Shown here piece by piece: positions 8,221 to 16,928 of a DNA stretch of 64,000 nt. The stretch is from NCBI RefSeq assembly GCF_026241895.1, contig NZ_JAPJIV010000022.1:1-64000 (forward strand), in the 5' to 3' direction. A program made the position numbers and the translations under genes. The notes under the pieces are model-generated. The model was not told the origin of the DNA, did not search any database, and was given only the letters and a program-made list of their open reading frames with translations. Source of the DNA: Pseudomonas sp. RIT-562. GTDB taxonomy: Bacteria > Pseudomonadota > Gammaproteobacteria > Pseudomonadales > Pseudomonadaceae. Numbering within the stretch: position 1 is the stretch's first letter; the number at the start of each line of letters is the position of its first letter.

Positions 8221-9243
8221 TCATTCGGGGAAGCGGATACGCAGTTGCGCGCTGGTGGGCACTGCCTGACAGGCCAGAATCCAGCCCTCGGCCAGTTCGC
8301 CGGCATCCAACGCGTCGTTGTGCAGCAACTCGACATCGCCGCTTTCCAGCGTGCACATGCACGAGGCGCAACCGCCGACTCGACAGGCACTGGGCGGGTT
8401 GAGACCGGCGCGCTCCATGGCGGCCAGCACGGTTTCGCCGCTGTCGCAGGACAATTCGAATTCTTCACCATCCAGGCGCACCGCCAGCTGCGCAGGCACG
8501 GCCGCCTCACTGCTGGTCACCAATGGCTGTTCACCTTCGCCAGGCAGCGAGACGAAGCGCTCGATGTGCACCCGCCGATCAGGCATGCCGAGGCTCTTGA
8601 GGGCGCTGGCGCTGGCATCCATGAACGGACCCGGTCCACAAATGAACGCCTGGGCATCGATGAATGGACGCGCCAGTTCGGCCAGCTGGCCGACACTCGG
8701 AATGCCTTGTACCGAATCGAGCCAATGGACGATCTGCAGGCGTTGTGGATGAGCGCTGGCCAGGGCCTTGAGCTCATCCTTGAAAATCACCGAGGCTTCA
8801 TCGCGGTTGGCATAGATCAACAACACCCGACCCGTTCCGGCAAGCAGCGCCGAACGCAGGATCGACAGCACCGGCGTCACTCCGCTACCTGCGCCGAACA
8901 GCAGGAAGTCGCCGTCGAGACTGCGCGGCACGAACACCCCGGCCGGTGGCAGCACCTCCAGGGTCTGGCCGGCCTGCAGCTCGCCACACAGCCAGTTCGA
9001 CGCGCGCCCGTCGTGCACGCGCTTGACCGTCACGCGCAACGGCTCGCCCACCAACGGAGTGCTGGACAACGAGTAACAACGGGGCAGCCAGCCTCCCTCG
9101 AATGGCACGCGCAAGGTCAGGAACTGGCCGGGCTGATAACAAAAGCGTTCGCCCAGATGCTCGGGCACATCGAACACCAGGGAGCGCGCATCGGCGGTCT
9201 CCTCGATCACTCGCGCCACGCGCAGGGCAAGATAATTGTTCAT
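8221..9243 (-). CDS. Ferredoxin-type oxidoreductase, KshB/PaaE-like (FAD, NAD, 2Fe-2S)
   Basis: 340 aa, three modules in the usual order for this class: FAD-binding barrel with RCYSLSS, NAD domain with GAGSGVTP and CGPGPFM, and a C-terminal plant-type 2Fe-2S domain with CRVGGCASC and a distal Cys (ILACQ). It transfers electrons from NAD(P)H to an oxygenase. KshB, the reductase of 3-ketosteroid 9-alpha-hydroxylase, has this architecture, as do PaaE and HmpA relatives. Lies 79 bp after the HsaA-like gene and 16 bp before the CoA ligase. Its Rieske oxygenase partner is not in the window. Confidence 0.85.
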   Translation of the reverse strand: MNNYLALRVARVIEETADARSLVFDVPEHLGERFCYQPGQFLTLRVPFEGGWLPRCYSLSSTPLVGEPLRVTVKRVHDGRASNWLCGELQAGQTLEVLPPAGVFVPRSLDGDFLLFGAGSGVTPVLSILRSALLAGTGRVLLIYANRDEASVIFKDELKALASAHPQRLQIVHWLDSVQGIPSVGQLAELARPFIDAQAFICGPGPFMDASASALKSLGMPDRRVHIERFVSLPGEGEQPLVTSSEAAVPAQLAVRLDGEEFELSCDSGETVLAAMERAGLNPPSACRVGGCASCMCTLESGDVELLHNDALDAGELAEGWILACQAVPTSAQLRIRFPE

Positions 9244-9322
9244 AGGTCAGGTACTCATGACCACCTGCCCGTGCAGCACGGACAGGTGGAAACCCAAGGG
9301 CATCGAAACGGGCGCCATGGCC

Positions 9323-10510
9323 TCAGACATAGGGATCCGGGTTGGGCAGGCCGAGCATCACCGCGCCGTAACTGCGTCCGTAGGCCATGTAGTTGTTGGC
9401 GATGTGGCCGCGGGCCTGATGCAGGTCACGGAACAGTCGGGCCACCGGATTGGTGTTGTACAAACCTGAGGCCGCCATGCTGCGCAGCAGGTCGTTGGCC
9501 CGCTCGGCACAGATGTTGGTGACATAGGCCGACTGGTAGCGATACAGCAGGCGGGTCTCGGTATCCGGGTATTCGCCGGCGCGGGCCAGGCTCATCAAGT
9601 GTTCGTAGTTGCGCTCCAGCACCAGGCGCAAGCTGTCGACCGTGATCATCGCTTCGGCAATCGCGGTTTGGGCGACCGGGTCTTCAGCGGTGCGGGCGCC
9701 GTGTTTGCCGATGTGTCGCGCGGCGTTGTCACGGAATTCGTTGATCGCGCCTTGCAGGGCGCCGATAGCAGAGGTCGAGACGGCGCGAGAGAACACCTGG
9801 GCGAACGGGATGGCGTAGATCGGGTTGGTGTTGACCAGACGCCCTGGGGTCGCTTCCAGCGTGAAGTTATTGGTGCGCTGCACGCGGTGGGCCGGGACAA
9901 AAACCTCTTCGACGACAATGTCATGGCTGCCGGTGCCGCGCAGGCCCAGCACGTCCCAGTTACGTTCGATCTGGTAGTCGCTACGGGGCAGCAGGAAGGT
10001 GCCGTGTTCGGCAGCCAGGTCGCCATCGGGTGGCAGGATGCCGCCGAGAAACGCCCATTGGCAGTGTTCGCTGCCACTGGAGAAACCCCATCGCCCGCTG
10101 ATGCGATAACCACCTTCGACCACCGTGACCCGGGCCGCCGGCATGTAGGTCGAGCAGATCAACGCGCTGTGGTCATCCGCCCAGACGTCGCGCTGCGCTT
10201 CGATCGGGTACCGCGCCAGTTGCCAGGGGTGAACCCCCATGACGCCGTAGATCCACGCCGTGGACATGCAACCTTCGGCAAGGATGGTCTGGATTTCAAA
10301 GAAGGTCCGCGGGTCGACTTCGTAACCGCCAAACGCCCTTGGCTGCAAGGCCCGCAGCAAGCCGGCGGACTGCAACTCGACGATGCTCTCCACGGGCACT
10401 TTCAAGTCCTTGTCGGCCTGCGCCGTGCGTGCCTTGAGTGCCGGCACCAGGGCCCGTGCACGTTCAAGCAGATCACACTCGTCCTGGGTCTTTTCTCGCA
10501 TGCTGTGCAT
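9323..10510 (-). CDS. HsaA-like flavin-dependent monooxygenase (acyl-CoA dehydrogenase fold)
   Basis: 395 aa with an acyl-CoA dehydrogenase fold. Segments such as GCMSTAWIYGVMGVH, GRWGFSSGSEHC, WDVLGLRGTGSHD and the C-terminal FRDLHQARGH match the class D two-component oxygenases, notably HsaA, the 3-HSA hydroxylase of steroid catabolism (about 394 aa), rather than a true dehydrogenase. It would hydroxylate the phenolic seco-steroid to a catechol using reduced flavin from a separate reductase. ATG 10510 has GGGAG nine bases upstream. First gene of operon C, 73 bp from its box; the reductase candidate is 46 kb away at 56542. Confidence 0.82.
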   Translation of the reverse strand: MHSMREKTQDECDLLERARALVPALKARTAQADKDLKVPVESIVELQSAGLLRALQPRAFGGYEVDPRTFFEIQTILAEGCMSTAWIYGVMGVHPWQLARYPIEAQRDVWADDHSALICSTYMPAARVTVVEGGYRISGRWGFSSGSEHCQWAFLGGILPPDGDLAAEHGTFLLPRSDYQIERNWDVLGLRGTGSHDIVVEEVFVPAHRVQRTNNFTLEATPGRLVNTNPIYAIPFAQVFSRAVSTSAIGALQGAINEFRDNAARHIGKHGARTAEDPVAQTAIAEAMITVDSLRLVLERNYEHLMSLARAGEYPDTETRLLYRYQSAYVTNICAERANDLLRSMAASGLYNTNPVARLFRDLHQARGHIANNYMAYGRSYGAVMLGLPNPDPYV

Positions 10511-10583
10511 CACTCAATTCTCCCGATCTCACTGCGCCACTGCGCGAGGTGTGATGGATCATCGGATTGAGCGAGCAATCATT

Positions 10584-10601
10584 CATCGTCAAAGCGGACT
10601 A
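10584..10601 (-). promoter_or_regulatory. Cluster box upstream of operon C
   Basis: Minus strand TAGTCCGCTTTGACGATG, 73 bp before the HsaA-like start and oriented toward it. It matches TRGTC-N6-GACGATG, though the right core half lacks the usual R before GAC. Confidence 0.68.
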
Positions 10602-10640
10602 GTGGGTCTGGGTGTACGCGGTATTTGCGCTCAGCACCCA

Positions 10641-11351
10641 TCCGTAGGAGCCCGGCTTGCCGGCGATGGCGATCTCAGGTGCGCCATCGCTGGCAAGCCA
10701 GGCTCCTACGGGGATCGGGGTGTATGCGGGATTGGGATTGGCACAAATCCGTAGGAGCCTGGCTTGCCGGCGATGGCGGTCTCTGGGGCGCCATCGCTGG
10801 CAAGCCAGGCTCCTACGGGGATTGGGGTGTACGCGGGATTGAGATTGGCACAAATCCGTAGGAGCCTGGCTTGCCGGCGATGGCGATCTCGGGTGCGCCA
10901 TCGCTGGCAAGCCGAGCTCCTACAGGGATCGGGGTGTATGCGGGATTGGGATTGGCACAAATCCGTAGGAGCCTGGCTTGCCGGCGATGGCGGTCTCAGG
11001 GGCGCCATCGCTGGCAAGCCAGACTCCTACAGGATCGGGGTGCACGCGGAATTGGGATTGGCACAAATCCGTAGGAGCCTGGCTTGCCGGCGATGGCGAT
11101 CTCGGGTGCGCCATCGCTGGCAAGCCAGGCTCCTACGGGGATCGGGGTGTACGCGGGATTGGGATTGGCACAAATCCGTAGGAGCCTGGCTTGCCGGCGA
11201 TGGCGATCTCGGGTGCGCCATCGCTGGCAAGCCGAGCTCCTACAGGGATTGGGGTGTATGCGGAATTGGGATTGGCGCAAATCCGTAGGAGCCTGGCTTG
11301 CCGGCGATGGCGATCTCGGGTGCGCCATCGCTGGCAAGCCAGACTCCTACA
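10641..11351. repeat. REP palindrome array 2, seven units
   Basis: GTAGGAG starts at 10644, 10751, 10858, 10965, 11071, 11178 and 11285, a 106-107 bp period. Each unit is a palindrome of about 66 bp plus a spacer (GGGGTGTATGCGGGATTGGG and following) that is nearly constant within the array. It occupies the interval between two divergent operons, between the boxes at 10584 and 11371. Many short open frames in it are repeat translations, not genes. With its flanks it explains the gene-free stretch 10511-11451. Confidence 0.9.
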
Positions 11352-11370
11352 AGGTATGTGGCGTGCTTGA

Positions 11371-11388
11371 TAGTCCGTTGAGACGATG
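11371..11388 (+). promoter_or_regulatory. Cluster box upstream of operon D
   Basis: TAGTCCGTTGAGACGATG, identical over 18 bp to the box at 56463-56480. 63 bp upstream of the SDR start; a TATTGA hexamer follows 22 bp after the box and may be the -10. Confidence 0.78.
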
Positions 11389-11451
11389 CTGGCGGCGACC
11401 GCTGCGGCGATATTGAGTGCATCGACAATCGACCCCACGGAGCAAGGGCCC

Positions 11452-12225
11452 ATGAGTATTTTGCAGCGTTTCCAGATGCACGGCAGCGTCGCCATCGTCA
11501 CCGGTAGTGGCCGTGGCATTGGTCGGGCAATTGCCCTGGCGTATGCCGAAGCCGGCGCCGATGTAGTGTGTTCGGCACGCTCGCTTGACGACATACAGGC
11601 CGTAGCCGATGAAGTTCGCGCCCTGGGCCGGCGCGCCGTGGCCTTCGCCTGTGACGTCAACGATGCCGAGCAGCGCCAGGCCCTGGTCAGGCACAGCGTC
11701 GAACAGATGGGCCGGATCACTCACCTGGTCAACAACGCCGGCGGTGGCGGGCCCAATGACGCGCTGGTCATGACCCCTGAAGAGTTCGCCCAGGTGCTGA
11801 ACTTCAATGTCGCCACCAGCTATGCCTTTTGCCAATTGTGCGTGCCGCTGATGCGCGAAGCCGGCGGCGGCAACATCATCAATATCAGTTCGGTGGCGGC
11901 GCGTTATGCCCAGCGCCACTTCAGTGCCTACGGTACCGCCAAGGCCGCGCTCAGCCATCTGACCCGCTTGCTGGCCCAGGACTTCGCGCCACAGATCCGC
12001 GTCAACGCGGTCGCGCCCGGCCCGACCCTGACCGAAGCGCTCAACGGCGTGATGCCCAGTGCCATGCGCGAAGTCATGGAATCCAACACCCCGCTCAAAT
12101 GCCTGGGCACCCCGCAGGACATCGCCGCCGCGGCGCTGTACCTGGCCAGCCCCGCCTCGGCCTGGGTCACCGGCAAGATCATCGATGTCGATGGCGGCGC
12201 CGACTCATCGGTGTGGCCCGGCTGA
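11452..12225 (+). CDS. SDR family oxidoreductase
   Basis: 257 aa classical SDR with TGSGRGIG, NNAGGGG, Ser in NISSVAA and YGTAKAA as catalytic Tyr/Lys. It ends in the VDGGADSSVW tail common in beta-ketoacyl-reductase-like members. ATG 11452 starts the conserved N-terminus and lies 63 bp from the box. First gene of operon D, ahead of the lower meta-cleavage pathway, but separated from it by a terminator-like hairpin. Probably a hydroxysteroid or hydroxyacyl dehydrogenase. Confidence 0.88.
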   Translation: MSILQRFQMHGSVAIVTGSGRGIGRAIALAYAEAGADVVCSARSLDDIQAVADEVRALGRRAVAFACDVNDAEQRQALVRHSVEQMGRITHLVNNAGGGGPNDALVMTPEEFAQVLNFNVATSYAFCQLCVPLMREAGGGNIINISSVAARYAQRHFSAYGTAKAALSHLTRLLAQDFAPQIRVNAVAPGPTLTEALNGVMPSAMREVMESNTPLKCLGTPQDIAAAALYLASPASAWVTGKIIDVDGGADSSVWPG

Positions 12226-12237
12226 CCAACTCCTCTG

Positions 12238-12277
12238 GGCGCGCCCCTGATTCTTTGGGGGCGGGCCTGTTTTTTTA
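12238..12277 (+). terminator. Intrinsic terminator or attenuator inside operon D
   Basis: Stem GGCGCGCCCC (12238-12247) pairs with GGGGCGGGCC (12258-12267) with one mismatch, followed by a run of eight T. It lies between the SDR and the hydratase, so read-through or a second promoter is needed for the lower-pathway genes. Confidence 0.65.
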
Positions 12278-12308
12278 CACGCTTTGCGATCCATCTGGAG
12301 CCCCCGCC

Positions 12309-13100
12309 ATGGACACCCATTTGATCAACGCCCTCGGCGACGAACTGTTCAACGCCCTGCGCAGCCGCCAGACACTGGCGCCCCTGACTCGCCGCTATCC
12401 GCAGATCACGCTGCAGCAGGCGTATCAGATTTCCCTGCAGTTCCTGCAACGCCGCGAAGCCCTTGGCGAGCAGGTGATCGGCAAGAAAATCGGGGTCACC
12501 AGCCGCGCCGTGCAGGAGATGCTCGATGTCCACCAGCCCGACTTCGGCTTCCTCACCGACGCCATGCAGGTCGAGGATGGCAGCGAGGTCAGCCTGGCTC
12601 GCTACAACCTGATCCAGCCAAGGGCCGAAGGCGAAATTGCGTTCATCCTCGGCGAAGATCTGCACGGTCCGGGCATCAGTGCCGACGACGTGCTCGCTGC
12701 CAGCCAATGGGTGGTGCCGTGTTTCGAAATCGTCGACTCGCGGATCGATGACTGGCAGATCCGCATCCAGGACACCGTGGCCGACAACGCCTCCTGTGGC
12801 GTATTCGCCCTCGGCACCCAACGCATCGATCCGCGCTCCCTGGACCTCGCCGCGGTGCACATGCAGTTGCTGAAAAACGGCCAACCGGCAGGCGCGGGCC
12901 TGGGCTCGGCGGTGCAAGGTCATCCTTGCGCGGCGGTGGCGTGGCTGGCCAACACCCTTGGCGAGCTGGGCATCCCGTTCCGCCGCGGCGAAATCATTCT
13001 TTCCGGGGCCCTGGCCCCACTGGTGCCGGTAATTGCAGGCGACCAGATCAGCCTGTCCATGAGCGGGCTCGGTGAAGCCAGCCTGCGCTTTGTCCCTTGA
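12309..13100 (+). CDS. 2-hydroxypenta-2,4-dienoate hydratase family (HsaE/TesE/MhpD-like)
   Basis: 263 aa, fumarylacetoacetate-hydrolase-like hydratase/decarboxylase family. The IGKKIGVTS, QPDFGFLTD, AEGEIAFILGEDL (metal-binding Glu region), VDSRI and SGALAPLVPV segments are typical. It would hydrate the dienoate released by the C-C hydrolase to a 4-hydroxy-2-oxo acid. Start ATG 12309 is eight bases after GGAG; a longer frame upstream overlaps the SDR and is not real. Followed by the acetaldehyde dehydrogenase and aldolase, the standard E-G-F lower pathway. Confidence 0.9.
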   Translation: MDTHLINALGDELFNALRSRQTLAPLTRRYPQITLQQAYQISLQFLQRREALGEQVIGKKIGVTSRAVQEMLDVHQPDFGFLTDAMQVEDGSEVSLARYNLIQPRAEGEIAFILGEDLHGPGISADDVLAASQWVVPCFEIVDSRIDDWQIRIQDTVADNASCGVFALGTQRIDPRSLDLAAVHMQLLKNGQPAGAGLGSAVQGHPCAAVAWLANTLGELGIPFRRGEIILSGALAPLVPVIAGDQISLSMSGLGEASLRFVP

Positions 13101-13129
13101 TTCCCCCTTCCTCCCTGGAACCAAAGACC

Positions 13130-14056
13130 ATGAGCAAAAAGATCAAATGCGCGCTGATCGGGCCGGGCAACATCGGCACTGATCTGCTGTACAAACTGAT
13201 GCGCAGCGAAGTGCTGGAGCCCGTCTGGATGGTCGGCATCGACGCGACCTCCGAAGGCCTGGCGCGAGCGCGTGAACTGGGCCTGAAAACCACCGCCGAT
13301 GGGGTTGACGGCTTGTTGCCCCACGTCCTCGAGGATCAGATCCAGATCGCCTTCGACGCCACCTCGGCCTACGTACACGCGCAGAACTCGCGCAAGCTCA
13401 ATGCCCTGGGCGTGTTGATGATCGACCTGACCCCGGCAGCCATCGGCCCGTACTGCGTGCCCCCGGTCAATCTCAAGGCGCAACTGGGCCTGGGCATCAT
13501 GAACGTCAACATGGTCACCTGCGGTGGCCAGGCGACCATTCCATTGGTAGCGGCGGTGTCCAGCGTGCAACCGGTGGAGTACGCCGAAATCATTGCCACC
13601 GCCGCCTCCAAATCAGTCGGCCCGGGCACCCGCAAGAACATCGACGAGTTCACCCGCACCACCTCCAGCGCCGTGGAAAAAGTCGGCGGCGCGAAGAAGG
13701 GCAAGGCGATCATCATCATCAACCCAGCCGAGCCACCGCTGATCATGCGCGACACCGTGCATTGCCTGACGGCCAGCGAACCCGACCAGCCGGCGATCAC
13801 CGCCGCCATCGAAGCCATGATCGAGCAAGTGCAGCGCTATGTGCCCGGCTACAAGCTGGTCAACGGCCCGGTGTTCGACGGCAATCGAGTGTCGATTTTC
13901 ATGGAGGTCGAAGGCCTGGGCGACTACCTGCCCAAATACGCCGGCAACCTCGACATCATGACCGCCGCCGCAGCACGCACCGCCGAGATGTTCGCCGAGG
14001 AAATCCTCAAGGGCGAGCTGGTGCTGCACGCCACTGCCCAACACGCCAACGCATAA
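13130..14056 (+). CDS. mhpF: Acetaldehyde dehydrogenase (acylating)
   Basis: 308 aa, usual length for the family. NAD-binding GPGNIG at residues 11-16 and catalytic Cys about 131 in NMVTCGGQA. It converts the aldehyde from the aldolase to the acyl-CoA (acetyl- or, in steroid pathways, propionyl-CoA), normally in a channelling complex with the aldolase encoded next. ATG 13130 begins the conserved sequence; the open frame upstream overlaps the hydratase. In steroid degraders the equivalent is HsaG/TesF. Confidence 0.93.
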   Translation: MSKKIKCALIGPGNIGTDLLYKLMRSEVLEPVWMVGIDATSEGLARARELGLKTTADGVDGLLPHVLEDQIQIAFDATSAYVHAQNSRKLNALGVLMIDLTPAAIGPYCVPPVNLKAQLGLGIMNVNMVTCGGQATIPLVAAVSSVQPVEYAEIIATAASKSVGPGTRKNIDEFTRTTSSAVEKVGGAKKGKAIIIINPAEPPLIMRDTVHCLTASEPDQPAITAAIEAMIEQVQRYVPGYKLVNGPVFDGNRVSIFMEVEGLGDYLPKYAGNLDIMTAAAARTAEMFAEEILKGELVLHATAQHANA

Positions 14057-14066
14057 GGAGCCGACC

Positions 14067-15095
14067 ATGGATCTTCGCGGCAAAAGCATCACCGTTCACG
14101 ACATGTGCCTGCGCGATGGCATGCACCCCAAGCGTCACCAGATCAGCCTGCAACAGATGAAAGACATCGCCTGCGGCCTCGACGCAGCCGGCGTGCCGCT
14201 GATCGAAGTCACCCACGGCGATGGCCTGGGCGGCAGCTCGGTGAACTATGGCTTTCCGGCGCACACCGATGAGGAGTACCTGTCGGCGGTGATCCCGCTG
14301 ATGAAAAAAGCCAAGGTCTCGGCCCTGCTGCTGCCAGGGATCGGTACCGTCGACCATCTGAAGATGGCCCATGAATTGGGGGTCAACACCATTCGCGTGG
14401 CCACCCACTGCACCGAGGCGGACGTCAGCGAACAGCACATCTCTCACGCCCGCAGCCTTGGCATGGACACCGTGGGTTTCCTGATGATGGCCCACATGAA
14501 CAGCCCCGAGGGCCTGGTCAAGCAAGGCCTGCTGATGGAAAGCTACGGCGCCAACTGCATCTACCTCACCGACTCGGCGGGTTACCTGTTGCCCCACGAC
14601 GTCAGCGCCCGGGTGGAAGCGATGCGCGCCGCCCTGAAGCCGGAGACCGAGATCGGTTTTCATGGTCACCACAACCTGTCGATGGGCGTGTCCAATTCAA
14701 TCGCCGCGATTGCCGCCGGGGCCAACCGTATCGACGCCGCCTGTGCGGGCCTTGGTGCCGGCGCCGGTAACACGCCGATGGAAGTGCTGGTGGCGGTGTG
14801 CGACCGCATGGGCATCGATACGGGTGTCAGCGTGTTCGGCATCCAGGACGTGGCTGAAGACCTGGTGGTGCCGATCATGGACTTCCCGATCCGCAGCGAC
14901 CGTGACGCGCTGACCATGGGGTATGCCGGGGTCTATGGCTCGTTCCTGTTGTTCGCCAAACGCGCGGAGAAAAAGTACGGCGTGTCGGCCAGGGAAATCC
15001 TCGTGGAGATGGGGCGGCGCGGCATGGTCGGCGGCCAGGAAGACATGATCGAAGACACCGCCATGACCCTCGCCCGCCAGCGGCGCCAGGCATAA
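14067..15095 (+). CDS. mhpE: 4-hydroxy-2-oxovalerate aldolase
   Basis: 342 aa DRE-TIM barrel aldolase: CLRDGMHPKRHQ near the N-terminus with the Arg-Asp active-site pair and proton-acceptor His, GFHGHHN with the metal-binding HxH, and the C-terminal communication domain that docks to the dehydrogenase. It cleaves 4-hydroxy-2-oxo acids to pyruvate and an aldehyde. Perfect AAGGAG ribosome site six bases before ATG 14067. Last gene of operon D; steroid equivalents are HsaF/TesG. Confidence 0.94.
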   Translation: MDLRGKSITVHDMCLRDGMHPKRHQISLQQMKDIACGLDAAGVPLIEVTHGDGLGGSSVNYGFPAHTDEEYLSAVIPLMKKAKVSALLLPGIGTVDHLKMAHELGVNTIRVATHCTEADVSEQHISHARSLGMDTVGFLMMAHMNSPEGLVKQGLLMESYGANCIYLTDSAGYLLPHDVSARVEAMRAALKPETEIGFHGHHNLSMGVSNSIAAIAAGANRIDAACAGLGAGAGNTPMEVLVAVCDRMGIDTGVSVFGIQDVAEDLVVPIMDFPIRSDRDALTMGYAGVYGSFLLFAKRAEKKYGVSAREILVEMGRRGMVGGQEDMIEDTAMTLARQRRQA

Positions 15096-15109
15096 AGCTG
15101 CACACCCCC

Positions 15110-15199
15110 TGTAGGAGCGAGCCTGCTCGCGATTGCGGTATGTCAGTCACCGGATGTGTTGACTGATTTACCGCAATCGCGAGCAGGCTCACTCCTACA
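15110..15199. repeat. REP doublet (GTAGGAGCGAGC type)
   Basis: Inverted repeat with outer arms TGTAGGAGCGAGCCTGCTCG and its complement, plus complementary internal arms GATTGCGGTA and TACCGCAATC. It sits between convergent operons D and E. Confidence 0.85.
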
Positions 15200-15225
15200 A
15201 AGGGGTCGCGTGAATTGATGGGGTG

Positions 15226-16059
15226 TCAGCGCCAGTCAGCGACAATCCCATGTTCCAGGGCAAACGGCTGCGCCGCGATGGTCCGGCGTTGGAAGGCTGG
15301 AGCTTCATCGGCAGTAGCCAGCCACAGCATCACCGCCGCCGGGACATGCGGTGGCGCGCTGCCGGCACGCAAGGCGATCAGGCCTTTGTCGCCGATGGTT
15401 GCCTTGAGCGCTTCGGTGGTGACCACTCCCGGGTTCAGGGTATATGCCCGCACGCCGTCCGCACCCAGCTCCGTAGTCAGCACCCCGGACAGTCGCGACA
15501 CCGCCGCCTTGCCGGCACCGTAGGCATACCCCCAACCACCCTTGCCCGCTGCCACGGGCGGATCGCTTTCGCCGGCGCCGGAGGTGACATTGATCACCAC
15601 CCCGCCACCGCGTTCGACCATGTGTTCGGCCACTGCCCGGGTCAACAGGAACGGCGTGAGGATGTAACCCTGGAACATCCGCTCCAGGGTTTGCGCCTGC
15701 AGATCCATGAACCCGGCATTGAGGTCACTGCCCTGGTAGATCGCGTTGTTGATCAACACGTCGATGCGCCCGTACTCGCCCAGCACCGCCGCGCATGCCG
15801 CCAAGGCCGAGGCACTGTCGAGCAGGTCCATCGGCACCACGAACACCCGGCACCCGAGTTCGCGCAACGCCTGCGCCGTGCCGTTGAGGCTGCCAGCCAG
15901 CGGTGCTCCACTGGCATCGCGCAGGGCATGCTCATGTTGCTCACCCTCATTGAGCGTGCGGGCGCTGATCGCCACGTCGAAACCGGCGCGGGCAAACGCC
16001 AGCGCCGCCTCGCGACCGATCCCCCGGCTGGCGCCGGTAATGAATGCCACTTTGTTCAT
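15226..16059 (-). CDS. SDR family oxidoreductase, enlarged
   Basis: 277 aa, longer than a classical SDR because of extra sequence after the second strand and around residues 180-190. TGASRGIG cofactor loop, NNA, Ser in NVTSGAG and YGAGKAA as the catalytic pair. ATG 16059 is preceded by AAGGA; an in-frame ATG at 16074 would overlap the previous gene. Starts 11 bp after the HsdA-like gene in operon E, so it is probably another hydroxysteroid dehydrogenase acting on a related position. Confidence 0.85.
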   Translation of the reverse strand: MNKVAFITGASRGIGREAALAFARAGFDVAISARTLNEGEQHEHALRDASGAPLAGSLNGTAQALRELGCRVFVVPMDLLDSASALAACAAVLGEYGRIDVLINNAIYQGSDLNAGFMDLQAQTLERMFQGYILTPFLLTRAVAEHMVERGGGVVINVTSGAGESDPPVAAGKGGWGYAYGAGKAAVSRLSGVLTTELGADGVRAYTLNPGVVTTEALKATIGDKGLIALRAGSAPPHVPAAVMLWLATADEAPAFQRRTIAAQPFALEHGIVADWR

Positions 16060-16070
16060 GCTGATTTCCT

Positions 16071-16838
16071 TCAAAAACGCGCGGCGCGGACCATGGCGTC
16101 GATGCCACCGTCGACGAACATCACACTGCCATGGACGAATGACGCTTGCGGCGACTGCAGGAAAGCCACCACGGCGGCGATCTCGTCAGGACGCCCGGAG
16201 CGTCCCAGCGGCGCGACAAAATCGCGAGTCGCCTGGCCAAACCGTGCATCGTCCAGGGACGCCTGGTGCAACGGAGTTTCCACTGCGCCGGGCGCGACCA
16301 CGTTCAAGCGCAGGCCCTGCTTGCCCCAGCTCACTGCCAGATTTCGAGCATGCAGGCTGATCGCATATTTGGACGCGGCATAGGCAACATGCGGCTGGCC
16401 AAGGGCGTTGGCCAATGCCAGCGCCTGGACTTCATCGCCGGCCAGCATCGCCTCGACCATGGGCTGGCCATCCGGTCCGGAATGCGTCGCCGCCACCGAA
16501 CCTATCACCAGCGCCGCCGCTTGCTTGCTCCGGGCCAGAGCCCCCCGCAGGCCTTCGAGCAACTGGCTGACACCAAAATAATTGACCGCCAGGACCAGCC
16601 CGCAATTGGGTGCCGTGACTCCAACGCCGGCGCAGCAGACCAGCCCATCGAGGACCCCGCCGCACAGTTCCAGCACTTGGGTGATGGCCGCGTCGCGTCC
16701 TTGTGGGGTAGACAGATCGGCGACCACTTCAGCGTTGCTGCGATCGATACCGATGACCTGGTGCCCGGCTTCACGCATGGCCGCGCAAACGGCGGCGCCG
16801 ATGCCCGACGCGCTGCCGGTAATGGCTGTAATTGGCAT
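16071..16838 (-). CDS. hsdA: 3-alpha-hydroxysteroid dehydrogenase (HsdA-like)
   Basis: 255 aa SDR. Many stretches match, by memory, the Comamonas testosteroni 3-alpha-HSD/carbonyl reductase: the N-terminal GSASGIGAA loop, AEVVADLSTPQGR, the CAG replacing the usual NAG, VNYFG, AYAASK, APGAVETPL and the ending VHGSVMFVDGGIDAM. Catalytic Ser 114, Tyr 153 and Lys 157 correspond to 114/155/159 of that enzyme. It would oxidise a 3-alpha-hydroxyl to the 3-ketone, the first nuclear step for bile acids and androsterone. First gene of operon E, 53 bp from its box, with an AACAACAA motif overlapping the start codon. Confidence 0.86.
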   Translation of the reverse strand: MPITAITGSASGIGAAVCAAMREAGHQVIGIDRSNAEVVADLSTPQGRDAAITQVLELCGGVLDGLVCCAGVGVTAPNCGLVLAVNYFGVSQLLEGLRGALARSKQAAALVIGSVAATHSGPDGQPMVEAMLAGDEVQALALANALGQPHVAYAASKYAISLHARNLAVSWGKQGLRLNVVAPGAVETPLHQASLDDARFGQATRDFVAPLGRSGRPDEIAAVVAFLQSPQASFVHGSVMFVDGGIDAMVRAARF

Positions 16839-16845
16839 TGTTGTT
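16838..16845 (-). promoter_or_regulatory. Crc/Hfq catabolite-activity motif at hsdA start
   Basis: AACAACAA on the minus strand, its last base being the A of the ATG, so Hfq binding here would cover the start codon. Confidence 0.6.
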
Positions 16846-16891
16846 CTCCGTGAAAGGTCCGCGCAGTATCGGCAGAGCGATAACGCCATGG

Positions 16892-16909
16892 CATCGTCTG
16901 AGCGGACTA
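16892..16909 (-). promoter_or_regulatory. Cluster box upstream of operon E
   Basis: Minus strand TAGTCCGCTCAGACGATG; 53 bp before the hsdA start. A GATACT hexamer lies about 21 bp downstream of the box. Confidence 0.75.
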
Positions 16910-16928
16910 AAAAGTCACTGCCAAACCA

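Noticed and set aside
10641..11351. Possible CRISPR array
   Set aside because: Regular repeats with spacers, but the repeats are long palindromes of the REP type and spacers are nearly identical to each other, with no cas genes.
242..15095. Extradiol dioxygenase (HsaC/TesB) or Rieske oxygenase (KshA)
   Set aside because: Looked for the VOC His-His-Glu pattern and the Rieske CxH..CxxH pattern in the real genes and found neither.
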